Part shown: positions 1 through 7,177 of the stretch, in pieces
Position numbering within the stretch: position 1 is the stretch's first letter
How the letters are laid out: the number at the start of each line of letters is the position of its first letter
NCBI GenBank assembly: GCA_013811715.1
Contig: JACCUS010000097.1
Coordinates: forward strand, 1-10,313
Source of the DNA: Nocardioidaceae bacterium
Lineage (GTDB): Bacteria > Actinomycetota > Actinomycetes > Propionibacteriales > Nocardioidaceae
Length of the DNA: 10,313 nt
Reading direction: 5' to 3'
Notes under the pieces: generated by a model
The model's database searches: none
Seen by the model: only the letters and a program-made list of their open reading frames with translations
What the model was told of the DNA's origin: nothing
Made by a program: the position numbers and the translations under genes

Positions 1-217
1 CGGTCTTGCACAACATCCAGTCCAGTGTCGCTGCGCATTCGGTGATCGCGGCGCCGAGGTCGAGCAGGCTGACGCTGTTCAAAGCCTGCACTTCGGCGTC
101 GAGGACCGCGGCGAACCGGGGCAGCGCTGCGCGCGCGAGCCCGGAGCGGGGGGTGGCGGGGACGTCGCGGGAGTCCAGGGTGGCGCCGTCTTCGTCCGTC
201 ATCGTTGCCTTGAACAT
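1..217 (-). CDS. DUF222 / 13E12-repeat-like protein, N-terminal fragment
   Basis: Partial gene on the minus strand: 72 codons are visible before the window edge and no stop is reached. The protein begins MFKATMTDEDG, has a short variable stretch, and from about residue 34 shows an amphipathic Ala/Leu-rich segment (AAVLDAEVQALNSV, then LLDLGAAITECAATLDW). This resembles the start of DUF222 domains, which usually lead to a C-terminal HNH nuclease. That part lies outside the window, so nuclease activity cannot be claimed. The start at 217 is preferred over the internal ATG at 202 because a LexA-type box spans it and a TANNNT -10 element lies 7 nt upstream, the arrangement of a leaderless gene. 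Mycobacterial REP13E12 genes are known LexA targets, which supports the assignment. The family call rests on a short, poorly conserved region plus the SOS box; another DNA-damage-inducible protein is possible. Confidence 0.55.
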   Translation of the reverse strand, partial: MFKATMTDEDGATLDSRDVPATPRSGLARAALPRFAAVLDAEVQALNSVSLLDLGAAITECAATLDWMLCKT

Positions 218-225
218 ACGTTCGA
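210..225. promoter_or_regulatory. LexA (SOS) box over the DUF222-like start codon
   Basis: The palindrome TTGAACATACGTTCGA matches the actinobacterial/mycobacterial SOS consensus TCGAACRNRYGTTCGA at every defined position except the second base. It covers the start codon (217-215, minus strand) and the presumed transcription start, so bound LexA would block transcription directly. Regulation by DNA damage is inferred from the motif and its position. Confidence 0.75.
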
Positions 226-230
226 GTCTA
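225..230 (-). promoter_or_regulatory. Putative -10 element of a leaderless promoter (DUF222-like gene)
   Basis: On the minus strand the hexamer TAGACT fits the actinobacterial TANNNT -10 pattern. It is separated from the ATG at 217 by 7 nt, so transcription would begin at or next to the start codon. No convincing -35 element is seen. The last base of the hexamer is inside the LexA box. Confidence 0.45.
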
Positions 231-308
231 CTACATGTCACCGACAGGACGGGAGCCCCGAAGGACATGTGTGGAAGACGAATCTGGTCCGCTGGCAGCG
301 CCGAATGA

Positions 309-350
309 GTCTGGCAGGTTACGCACCGGCCGGCCAGCTCGGTGCCAGAC
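309..350. repeat. Nested inverted repeats between the DUF222-like gene and dhaK
   Basis: GTCTGGCA (309-316) is perfectly complementary to TGCCAGAC (343-350). Inside it, GCACCG (323-328) pairs with CGGTGC (340-345), and the centre contains the palindrome CCGGCCGG (326-333). The two stems share bases 343-345, so in RNA they would compete. As DNA the block could be an operator for a regulator of the dha operon, whose first codon is 80 bp downstream. No regulator gene is in the window. The remaining intergenic sequence (226-308 and 351-429) shows no other clear signal. Confidence 0.4.
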
Positions 351-429
351 CGACAGTCCGCGGCCCATCAGTGTCATCGGCAATGGTTCAACGGTTGTCG
401 GCTGACTCGCCGTGTGCTCAGATAAGGGC

Positions 430-1434
430 ATGAAGAAGCTCATCAACGACCCCGCCGACGTCGTCAAGGAAGCACTGCTCGGCATCGAGGCGGCACACGC
501 CGACCGTGTCCGTGTCGATCACGACAACAAAGTGATCTATCGCAAGGGCGCCCCCAAGCAAGGCAAAGTGGGGCTGGTCTCCGGAGGTGGTTCCGGGCAC
601 GAGCCGATGCACGGTGGGTTCGTCGGCGTCGGCATGCTGGACGCCGCCTGTGCAGGAGAGGTATTCACCTCACCGGTTCCCGATCAGATGATGGCCGCCA
701 CCAAGGAGGTGGACGGCGGCGCCGGTGTGCTCCACATCGTGAAGAACTACACCGGCGACGTGATGAACTTCGAGATGGCCGCCGAGCTGGCCTCCGCCGA
801 TGCGGGCACCGAGGTGCTGTCCGTGGTGACCGACGACGACGTCGCCGTGCAGGACAGCCTCTACACCGCGGGCCGCCGCGGCGTCGGTGTCACGGTGCTG
901 CTGGAGAAGCTTGTCGGAGCAGCCGCCGAGGACGGCCGATCGCTCACCGAGGTCGGCGATCTGGCGAAGAAGGTCAACCAGAACGGCCGAAGCATGGGTA
1001 TGGCGCTCACCTCTTGCGTCGTGCCGTCAGCAGGCGAGCCGACTTTCGACCTGCCCGCCGACGAGATGGAGGTGGGCATCGGCATCCATGGAGAGCCCGG
1101 CCGGAGACGGGTCCCACTCGCCCCCGCTAAGGAGGTCGCCGCGATGCTCGTCGATCCGATCGTCGGCGATCTGCCTTACCGGCAAGGAGATTCTGTGATC
1201 GCCTTTGTCAACGGCATGGGCGGGACACCGCTGATAGAGCTTTACCTGATGTACAACGAGGTGCGGCAGATCCTCGACAAAGCCGGCATCACAGTGGCGC
1301 GTTCGCTCGTCGGCAGTTACATCACGTCGCTGGAGATGGCGGGGTGCTCGGTGACACTGCTCAAGGTCGACGACGAGATGGTCCGCCTCTGGGACGCGCC
1401 GGTCAATACGCCGGGGCTGCGATGGGGCCTCTGA
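430..1434 (+). CDS. dhaK: PTS-dependent dihydroxyacetone kinase, dihydroxyacetone-binding subunit DhaK
   Basis: DhaK binds dihydroxyacetone covalently and presents it to DhaL for phosphorylation to dihydroxyacetone phosphate in the cytoplasm. The 334-residue product is close to the E. coli length (356). The start MKKLIND is the same as in E. coli DhaK, which is why ATG 430 is preferred over the in-frame GTG at 412. Visible signatures are SGGGSGHEPMHGG with His57, KNYTGD with Asp110, DDDVAVQDSLYTAGRRG, and GIGIHGEPG with His220, the equivalent of the histidine that forms the hemiaminal with substrate. The C-terminus LLKVDDEMVRLWDAPVNTPGLRWG is also typical. An AAGGG lies only 1 nt before the ATG, too close for a normal ribosome site, so initiation may be leaderless or use weak signals (TCAGAT at 418-423 is a poor -10). 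The gene leads dhaKLM, with 3 nt to dhaL. It is shorter than E. coli DhaK between GIHGEPG and the C-terminal part. Confidence 0.96.
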   Translation: MKKLINDPADVVKEALLGIEAAHADRVRVDHDNKVIYRKGAPKQGKVGLVSGGGSGHEPMHGGFVGVGMLDAACAGEVFTSPVPDQMMAATKEVDGGAGVLHIVKNYTGDVMNFEMAAELASADAGTEVLSVVTDDDVAVQDSLYTAGRRGVGVTVLLEKLVGAAAEDGRSLTEVGDLAKKVNQNGRSMGMALTSCVVPSAGEPTFDLPADEMEVGIGIHGEPGRRRVPLAPAKEVAAMLVDPIVGDLPYRQGDSVIAFVNGMGGTPLIELYLMYNEVRQILDKAGITVARSLVGSYITSLEMAGCSVTLLKVDDEMVRLWDAPVNTPGLRWGL

Positions 1435-1437
1435 ACG

Positions 1438-2073
1438 GTGGCGACTTCGCTCTCCACGGACGCCTTCGCTGGCTGGCTACGTGACTTTGCTGCAGTAATC
1501 CATCGCGACGCGGCACTGCTCAACGGGCTGGACGCGAAGATCGGGGATGCCGACCACGGCACCAACATGGACCGGGGGATGGCAGCGGTTGTGAAGGCAC
1601 TGGACTCCACCGAGTTCGACACCCCCGACGCGCTGCTCAAGAAGGCCGGCATGACGTTGGTGAGCACGGTGGGAGGTGCCAGTGGCCCGCTGTACGGCAC
1701 GTTCTTCCTGCGCTTCGCCTCCGCACTACAGGGTCACAGTGACGTCGGCGTCGCGGGGCTCGGGCAGGCGCTGCGTGCAGGCGTCGAGGGCATCGTGTCC
1801 CGCGGCAAGGCCGACCTTCAGGACAAGACGATGTACGACGCCTTGGCGCCGGCGCTGGAGGCCTTCGACCGGGCAGCGGGCAAAGGAGAGGACGTCGGCG
1901 AGGCGCTGTCCGCAGCCGCGACGGCAGCCGCAAAGGGGCGCGATGACACCGTCCCACTCGTGGCCCGCAAGGGCCGAGCCAGCTACCTCGGCGAGCGCAG
2001 CATCGGACACCAAGACCCCGGGGCGACGAGCTCCACCCTGCTGCTCGAGTCTGCGGCGACCACCTTGTCGTGA
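1438..2073 (+). CDS. dhaL: PTS-dependent dihydroxyacetone kinase, ADP-binding subunit DhaL
   Basis: DhaL holds a tightly bound ADP/ATP as a cofactor. It transfers phosphate to dihydroxyacetone on DhaK, and the ADP is re-phosphorylated in place by DhaM. The 211-residue product matches the E. coli length (210). The Mg-nucleotide aspartates sit in LDAKIGDADHGTNM (Asp32, Asp37, Asp39). The glycine-rich nucleotide loop is TVGGASGPLYGTFF (77-90), followed by DKTMYDAL (129-136) and the C-terminal signature GERSIGHQDPGA (185-196). The start is GTG, 3 nt after the dhaK stop, and no stronger start exists nearby. The end overlaps dhaM by 4 nt (GTGA), indicating translational coupling. All key residues are present, so the subunit should be active. 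Confidence 0.96.
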   Translation: MATSLSTDAFAGWLRDFAAVIHRDAALLNGLDAKIGDADHGTNMDRGMAAVVKALDSTEFDTPDALLKKAGMTLVSTVGGASGPLYGTFFLRFASALQGHSDVGVAGLGQALRAGVEGIVSRGKADLQDKTMYDALAPALEAFDRAAGKGEDVGEALSAAATAAAKGRDDTVPLVARKGRASYLGERSIGHQDPGATSSTLLLESAATTLS

Positions 2074-4517
2074 TCGGCATCGTGGTGGTCTCCCACAGCA
2101 AGGCGCTCGCGACGGCTGCGGTGGGCCTGGCCGGAGAGATGGTCGAGGAGACACAGCAACCCGCGATCGCGGTCGCGGCCGGAGTCGACGGGGCGAGGTT
2201 CGGTACCGACGCCGCCGTGGTGGCCGAGGCGATCACGACAGTCGACAGCCCCGATGGGGTCCTGGTGCTACTCGACCTCGGCAGCGCGGTGCTCAGCGCC
2301 GAGATGGCCCTCGAGTTCCTCGACCCGGCCGTCGCAGGGCGGGTGGTGATCTCCAGCGCGCCGATGGTCGAGGGCCTGGTGGCGGCCGTCGTACTGGCGT
2401 CCACCGGCGCGTCCATCGACGCCGTCGCCGACGAGGCCAGGCTCGGCCTACTCGCCAAACAAGAGCACCTCGGCGATGCGCCCGCTACACCGGCAGCCAG
2501 GCCCACGACCGAGGAGGCGGCGGACAGCATCGAGGTCGAGGTATCCAACCACCATGGCCTGCACGCCCGTCCGGCGGCGCGGCTCGTCAGCCTGGTGCGG
2601 TCGTTCGACGCCGAAGTCACGCTGACCCATCTGGGGTCGGAGCGCGGTCCGGTGAAGGCGTCCAGTCTCAGCATGGTCGCGACCCTCAACGCCGGCAGAG
2701 GAGACCGGCTCCGGGTCACCGCCGCCGGCCACGACGCGGCTGCCGCCTTGGCCGCTGTCCGTGACCTCGCCGCGAGCGGCTTCGGCGACGCGCCTGCCTC
2801 GCCTTCCGCGCGTGCCGATTCAGCTTCGCCCTCGACGCCTGCACCTGCCGGTGTCGGATCCGGTCTCGACGTGGCGATCGGCCCTGCCACCGTTCCCGCT
2901 GCCGCGGTCGACATGAGCGGGTACATCGCTGGGGACGCAGCGGAGGAGCAGGCCAGGTCAGTGGCCGCGGTATCGGCCGGCGCCGAGGCGATTCGGGGGC
3001 TGCGCGACGCAGAGCAGGTCGGTGCGGTGGCGGGCATCTTCGACGCTCACCTCGCGCTGCTGGAGGACGCCGAGCTGGTCGAGCCGGTCGAGGCCGCCAT
3101 CGGCGCAGGGACGTCCGCCCCAGACGCGTGGACGGCGGCACTCGACGCGCTGGCGGCCGAGTTCGACGGGTTGGACGACCACTACCAGCGCGAGCGTGCC
3201 CAAGATGTCCGGGCCGTCAAGCGGCGGCTGCTCCGCGCACTGGCCGGTGAGCCCGTCGAGGCCGCGCCGCCGAGCGGCATCCTCGTCGTAGCCGAACTCG
3301 ACGCCGGCACCGCGGCGACCCTCGACACCGGGGCCGTCGCGGGCGTCGCCACTGTGCGGGGCGGCGCCACCGGCCACGGGGTGATCGTTGCCAGGTCGCG
3401 GGGTATCCCGATCATCACCGACGTCGGGGTGGCCGCAGAGAAGGTGCACGACGGCGCCCTGGTGGCCTTCGACGCCACCAGCCGGTCGTTCGTGGTCGAC
3501 CCCGACGTCGAGCAGCAGCGCCAGTTCCGGGCGCGGATAGCCGAGCAGGCTCGGCGGCGTGCCGAGGCCCTGGCCGCTGCGAGCCAGCCCGCTCGCACCA
3601 CCGACGGCGTCCACATCGCGGTGCTCGCGAACGTGGGAAGCCTGGCCGACGCCAAGGCGGCGGCCGCCAACGGCGCCGACGGCGCGGGCCTGGTGCGCAC
3701 CGAGGTCTTGTTCGGTGACCGTGCGACCCGGCCCAGTAGTGAAGAGCAGCTGGCGGCGATCCTCGAGGTCGCGCAGGAACTTCGTGGGCGGCCGCTGACC
3801 ATCCGCACCTGGGACGTCGGCGGCGACAAGCCGCTTCGGTTCCTGCGGCAGCAACGCGAGGCCAACCCCTTCCTCGGCGAGCGTGGACTGAGACTGTTCC
3901 GGAGCCGGCCCGACGTCTTGGCGGAGCAGCTGCGGGCGATCTGTGCCGCGGCTCGGCAGACGCCGGTCCAGGTGATGTTCCCGATGGTGACGACGGTCGA
4001 GGAGGTTACCTGGGCACTGGCGCAAGTTGCCTGTGCGTTCGACCGGGCCGGCGACGAGACGGCCCGGTTGCGGGTCGGCGTCATGATCGAGGTGCCTGCC
4101 GCCGCGATGCGCACCGGGCTACTGGCAGCCGACCTCGACTTCGTCAGCATCGGCACCAACGACCTCACCCAGTACGTGGTCGCAGCAGACCGTGGCAACG
4201 GCGCCGTCGCCGGACTGGTCGACCAGCTCGACCCGACGCTGCTGGGCCTGGTGGGTCGGGTCTGCGCCGACGTACCGGATCGCGTGGACGTCGCTGTCTG
4301 CGGGGAGCTGGCCAGCGACCCCGGCGCCGCTGTGCTGTTGGTGGGCCTGGGGGTGCGTGAGCTCAGCGTCGCGCCGCCGAGGGTCGCCGACGTGAAGGCC
4401 CGGCTGCGACAGGTCAGCCTCTCCGACGCCCAAGCACTGGCCACCGAAGCGCTCGAGGCGACATCGGCCGACAACGTGCGTGATCTGCTGGCGGATCTGT
4501 CGAAGCGGACCAGTTGA
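2070..4517 (+). CDS. dhaM: DhaM: EIIA(Man)-HPr-full-length enzyme I phosphotransferase fusion
   Basis: Multidomain PTS protein that passes phosphate from PEP to DhaL-bound ADP. Residues 1-130 are an EIIA-mannose-type domain with His9 in VVVSHSKALA. Residues 152-236 are HPr, with His165 in HHGLHARPAA and a Ser199 matching the HPr regulatory serine. A low-complexity Ala/Pro/Ser linker spans about 237-275. Residues 280-480 are the enzyme I N-terminal region, with the phospho-His436 in GGATGHGVIVARS. Residues 512-780 are the PEP-binding barrel: LVRTEVLF (Arg543), IRTWDVGGDKP (Arg579), MIEVPAA (Glu674), SIGTNDLTQY (Asn697, Asp698) and VCGELASD (Cys744). E. coli DhaM (472 residues) stops after the N-terminal enzyme I part and needs separate EI and HPr; this protein, at 815 residues, keeps the complete EI. 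The GTG start overlaps dhaL by 4 nt, and the stop overlaps the next gene by 4 nt. Annotation pipelines may label it only as PEP-protein phosphotransferase (PtsI). Confidence 0.94.
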   Translation: MIGIVVVSHSKALATAAVGLAGEMVEETQQPAIAVAAGVDGARFGTDAAVVAEAITTVDSPDGVLVLLDLGSAVLSAEMALEFLDPAVAGRVVISSAPMVEGLVAAVVLASTGASIDAVADEARLGLLAKQEHLGDAPATPAARPTTEEAADSIEVEVSNHHGLHARPAARLVSLVRSFDAEVTLTHLGSERGPVKASSLSMVATLNAGRGDRLRVTAAGHDAAAALAAVRDLAASGFGDAPASPSARADSASPSTPAPAGVGSGLDVAIGPATVPAAAVDMSGYIAGDAAEEQARSVAAVSAGAEAIRGLRDAEQVGAVAGIFDAHLALLEDAELVEPVEAAIGAGTSAPDAWTAALDALAAEFDGLDDHYQRERAQDVRAVKRRLLRALAGEPVEAAPPSGILVVAELDAGTAATLDTGAVAGVATVRGGATGHGVIVARSRGIPIITDVGVAAEKVHDGALVAFDATSRSFVVDPDVEQQRQFRARIAEQARRRAEALAAASQPARTTDGVHIAVLANVGSLADAKAAAANGADGAGLVRTEVLFGDRATRPSSEEQLAAILEVAQELRGRPLTIRTWDVGGDKPLRFLRQQREANPFLGERGLRLFRSRPDVLAEQLRAICAAARQTPVQVMFPMVTTVEEVTWALAQVACAFDRAGDETARLRVGVMIEVPAAAMRTGLLAADLDFVSIGTNDLTQYVVAADRGNGAVAGLVDQLDPTLLGLVGRVCADVPDRVDVAVCGELASDPGAAVLLVGLGVRELSVAPPRVADVKARLRQVSLSDAQALATEALEATSADNVRDLLADLSKRTS

Positions 4518-6619
4518 GGACCCCGCGCCCGGCTCACTGGGTGATGCTCTTCGCGGGTACGGCGTTCCTCGGGGCGGGGCTGCTGTTCGTCGTACAGCCC
4601 CTGGTCGCGAAGTTGTTGCTGCCGACGTACGGGGGGTCACCCACGGTGTGGAGCACCAGTTCGCTGTTCTTCCAGGTGCTGCTGCTCGTGTCGTACCTGT
4701 ACGTGCACTCATCGACGCGACGGCTCGGACCGCGTCGGCAGCCGTGGCTGCACCTGCTGGTGCTCGTGCTGCCGCTTCTGGCCCTGCCGCTCGCGCTGCC
4801 GCTGGACGCGGCTCCCCCGGCCGACTCGTCACCGGCACTGTGGCTGCTACGGACGCTTGTCCTCGTCGTCGGTCTCCCGTTCGCCGTCGTCGCGACAACC
4901 GGGCCGCTGTTGCAGAAGTGGTTCTCCTGGACCGGGCACCGTCGCGCTGGCGACCCGTACTTCCTGTTCGCCGCCAGCAACCTCGGCAGCTTCGGCGGCC
5001 TGCTCGCCTACCCACTGATGATCGAGTCGACGATGACGCTCCAACAGCAGCGGCTGTGGTGGTCGGTGGGCTGTGTGGCCTTCTTCGCACTGACTGCCGC
5101 GTGTGGGGTGGTGGCGATGCGGCAGTCTCGCCGGAGCGAGCCGGCACAGGCTCGACACCGCGGCCAAGCTCAATCAGCGGGACCGCCGATGCAGGAGCCG
5201 GCCGCCTCGTCACCTGGCGGTCAGGACGGGGTCGTCGGTTGGCGACGGGTGGCGTGGTGGCTGGGGCTGGCCTTCTTGCCATCGTCGCTGATGCTCGCGG
5301 TCACCGCGCACCTGTCGACCGACGTGGCCGCCATCCCGTTGCTGTGGGTGGTGCCGCTGGCAATCTACCTCGCCACCTTCGTAGCCGCCTTCAGTCGGCG
5401 GTCCCGGATCGCCGCGAGGTGGCCCGCGAGGACTGCAACGGCGACTGCGTTCGTCGTGACCGTCGTCACGGTGACGCCCGGGCTCACGCCCGTCTGGGCG
5501 ACGATCGCCTTGAACCTGCTGCTGCTCGCTCTCGTCGGCTATGCCGCCCACGCCCGCCTGGCCACCGACCGCCCCGAGCCTCAACACCTGACGCACTACT
5601 TCCTCGTGATCGCCGTCGGCGGCGCCGCAGGAGGACTGCTCAACGGGTTGCTGGCGCCGGTCGTCTTCGACCGCGTGCTCGAGTATCCGCTTGGGTTGGT
5701 CGTCGTTCCGCTGCTGATGGTTGGCTTGGCCGGCGACCGCAGCGACTGGTTCAGCAGGCGCTACCACCCGGACGGGCTTCCGGTCGCTCTCACCGTCGGG
5801 CTCGCGGCGGTGTTCGTCGCGGTTGGCGTGGCCGAGAACCAGGGTGTCATCGAACAGTCCCGCACGTTCTTCGGGAGCTATTCGGTCCAGTCCGAGGCCG
5901 GGATGCACAAGCTCGTGCACGGTACGACGCTGCACGGCACGCAATGGCGCGACGAGCCTCGCCGCGAGACCCCGACGACGTACTACTCGACCGCCGGCCC
6001 GCTCGGCGACGTCTTCGGCGGACTCGACAACGGCCGGTTCGACCGGGTCGCGGTGGTCGGGCTCGGTGCCGGAACGGTCGCCTCTTACGGCCGCGACGGT
6101 CAGGTGATGACGTTCTTCGAGATCGACCCTGAGATAGTCCGCGTCGCGAGCGATCCGGAGCTGTTCTCCTACTTGTCCGACTCGCGCGCCAGCATCGAGA
6201 CGGTCGTGGGCGACGGCCGACTGGCGCTGGGCGAGCGCCCCGCGCACGAGTTCGACTTGATCATCCTCGACGCGTTCAGCTCCGACTCCATCCCCATCCA
6301 CCTGCTCACAGCAGAAGCGATGCGGATGTACGCCGACAAACTCGCGCCCGACGGCGTCCTCGTCGTCCACATCAGCAACCGGCTCTTCGACCTCGAACCC
6401 GTGCTGGCAGCGGCAGCCGGGGACCTCGGCTGGCCGGCGGTGATCGGCCACGGCACAGTCAGCGATGCCACGTCCACCCCGAGCGACTGGGTCGCGCTGA
6501 CCCCCGACCAGAGCAAGATAGACAGCCTGCTCCGGCGGCCCGGCTGGGCCCTGGTCGACCCTTCAGAACGGGTTCTTTGGACCGACGACTACTCTTCGCT
6601 CTTCGATGTGCTCCTGTAG
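4514..6619 (+). CDS. Membrane protein with C-terminal spermidine synthase-like domain (fused MFS/spermidine synthase family)
   Basis: A 701-residue fusion. The first half is very hydrophobic, with candidate membrane segments near residues 10-35, 48-66, 79-97, 109-130 and 182-202. A charged, Gln-rich cytoplasmic-looking loop (203-245) follows, then further segments near 247-265, 270-293, 308-345, 362-383, 392-406 and 422-440. From about 447 it becomes a soluble Rossmann domain of the spermidine synthase/methyltransferase fold: SYSVQ, LVHGTTLHG (467-475), YYSTAGPLG, VVGLGAGTVASYG (514-526, SAM loop), FFEIDPE (534-540), GDGRLALG, LDAFSSDSIP (585-594) and a terminal WTDDYSSL. The substrate is unknown, and true polyamine synthesis is not established for this family. 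The TTG start at 4514 overlaps the dhaM stop (TTGA). A later in-frame GTG/ATG pair at 4541/4544 would cut into the first membrane segment, so TTG is preferred, though the N-terminus is not proven. The protein appears intact. Confidence 0.85.
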   Translation: MRTPRPAHWVMLFAGTAFLGAGLLFVVQPLVAKLLLPTYGGSPTVWSTSSLFFQVLLLVSYLYVHSSTRRLGPRRQPWLHLLVLVLPLLALPLALPLDAAPPADSSPALWLLRTLVLVVGLPFAVVATTGPLLQKWFSWTGHRRAGDPYFLFAASNLGSFGGLLAYPLMIESTMTLQQQRLWWSVGCVAFFALTAACGVVAMRQSRRSEPAQARHRGQAQSAGPPMQEPAASSPGGQDGVVGWRRVAWWLGLAFLPSSLMLAVTAHLSTDVAAIPLLWVVPLAIYLATFVAAFSRRSRIAARWPARTATATAFVVTVVTVTPGLTPVWATIALNLLLLALVGYAAHARLATDRPEPQHLTHYFLVIAVGGAAGGLLNGLLAPVVFDRVLEYPLGLVVVPLLMVGLAGDRSDWFSRRYHPDGLPVALTVGLAAVFVAVGVAENQGVIEQSRTFFGSYSVQSEAGMHKLVHGTTLHGTQWRDEPRRETPTTYYSTAGPLGDVFGGLDNGRFDRVAVVGLGAGTVASYGRDGQVMTFFEIDPEIVRVASDPELFSYLSDSRASIETVVGDGRLALGERPAHEFDLIILDAFSSDSIPIHLLTAEAMRMYADKLAPDGVLVVHISNRLFDLEPVLAAAAGDLGWPAVIGHGTVSDATSTPSDWVALTPDQSKIDSLLRRPGWALVDPSERVLWTDDYSSLFDVLL

Positions 6620-6631
6620 CAGGTCAGTGGG

Positions 6632-7177
6632 TCAGCGCGTCGTGGCCATGTCGTGGAGCTTGTTGACCGTGCGCCAGTTGCGCATTGTGATCGCGACGCC
6701 GAGTCGCTTCTCGAACGGGACCGTGGCGAGCTTGGACCGACCCATGCCGTTCGGCAGGTGCAGATAGATCTCCGCGCCGCGCACGGCGAACTCCTCGGGC
6801 GGGTGGTCGACGTCGGCGAGGTCGGCCACAGCCTTCTTGCTCGGCGGGCTGCTCATGAAACCGACATGGATCTTGTCACCGTCGGCGTCGGGGAACGGAT
6901 GGGTTTGCACGACCCTGTCCAGGTCGACCGGGCGGCGTAGCACCGCCGTCGGGGTGAACCCGACCGCAGCGGTGATGGCGGCTTGGACCTGGTGGCAGAG
7001 GTCGTCCGCGGTGAGGGCGCTGTCGAGCACCACGTTGCCGCTCTGGATGTACGTCGCCACGTCGGTGCAGCCGATGGACTCGCACAGCCGCCTCAGCTCG
7101 GCCATCGACAGCTTGCTGCGGCCGCCGACATTGATGCCGCGCAGCAGCAGAACGTAGCGGTGCGGTTGGACGGCCAT
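6632..7177 (-). CDS. DUF1697 domain-containing protein
   Basis: A 181-residue cytoplasmic protein of a widespread family without an established biochemical function. Family signatures are clear and in order: LLRGINVGG (11-19), MAELRRLCE (25-33), TYIQSGNVV (42-50), FMSSPPS (107-113), LPNGMGRSKL (141-150) and TMRNWRTVNKL (164-174). There is no signal peptide or membrane segment, and the length is normal for the family. The ATG at 7177 shares one base with the stop of the upstream aminotransferase (TGATG). A GTG directly before it at 7180 would give one more residue and a 4-nt overlap. Either way the two genes form a translationally coupled pair. The stop faces that of the spermidine-synthase-like gene, with 12 bp between them. 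Confidence 0.93.
   Translation of the reverse strand: MAVQPHRYVLLLRGINVGGRSKLSMAELRRLCESIGCTDVATYIQSGNVVLDSALTADDLCHQVQAAITAAVGFTPTAVLRRPVDLDRVVQTHPFPDADGDKIHVGFMSSPPSKKAVADLADVDHPPEEFAVRGAEIYLHLPNGMGRSKLATVPFEKRLGVAITMRNWRTVNKLHDMATTR

Noticed and set aside
233..271. Repeated ACATGT at 233-238 and 266-271
   Set aside because: A 6-bp palindrome occurring twice about 33 bp apart is too short to distinguish from chance without comparative data.
395..426. Possible sigma-70-type promoter for dhaK (TTGTCG with GATAAG)
   Set aside because: The 20-bp spacer and weak hexamers do not support a confident promoter call, although one must exist nearby.
1637..3037. Long open frame on the minus strand opposite dhaL/dhaM (466 codons)
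   Set aside because: Its Arg/Ser/Ala/Pro-rich product has no recognisable motif, while the plus strand encodes intact DhaL and DhaM. Long antisense frames are expected in GC-rich coding DNA.
3182..4537. Minus-strand open frame of 451 codons opposite the enzyme I part of dhaM
   Set aside because: Low-complexity Ser/Ala/Arg composition with no family signature; it lies wholly opposite a conserved coding region.
5210..6451. Minus-strand open frame opposite the spermidine-synthase-like gene
   Set aside because: Asp/Arg/Val/Gly-rich shadow translation with no domain. The plus-strand frame has clear membrane segments and a SAM-binding fold.
6613..6623. Small hairpin CCTG-TAG-CAGG at the end of the spermidine-synthase-like gene
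   Set aside because: A 4-bp stem without a T-run is too weak to call a terminator; the 12-bp convergent gap has no other terminator-like structure.
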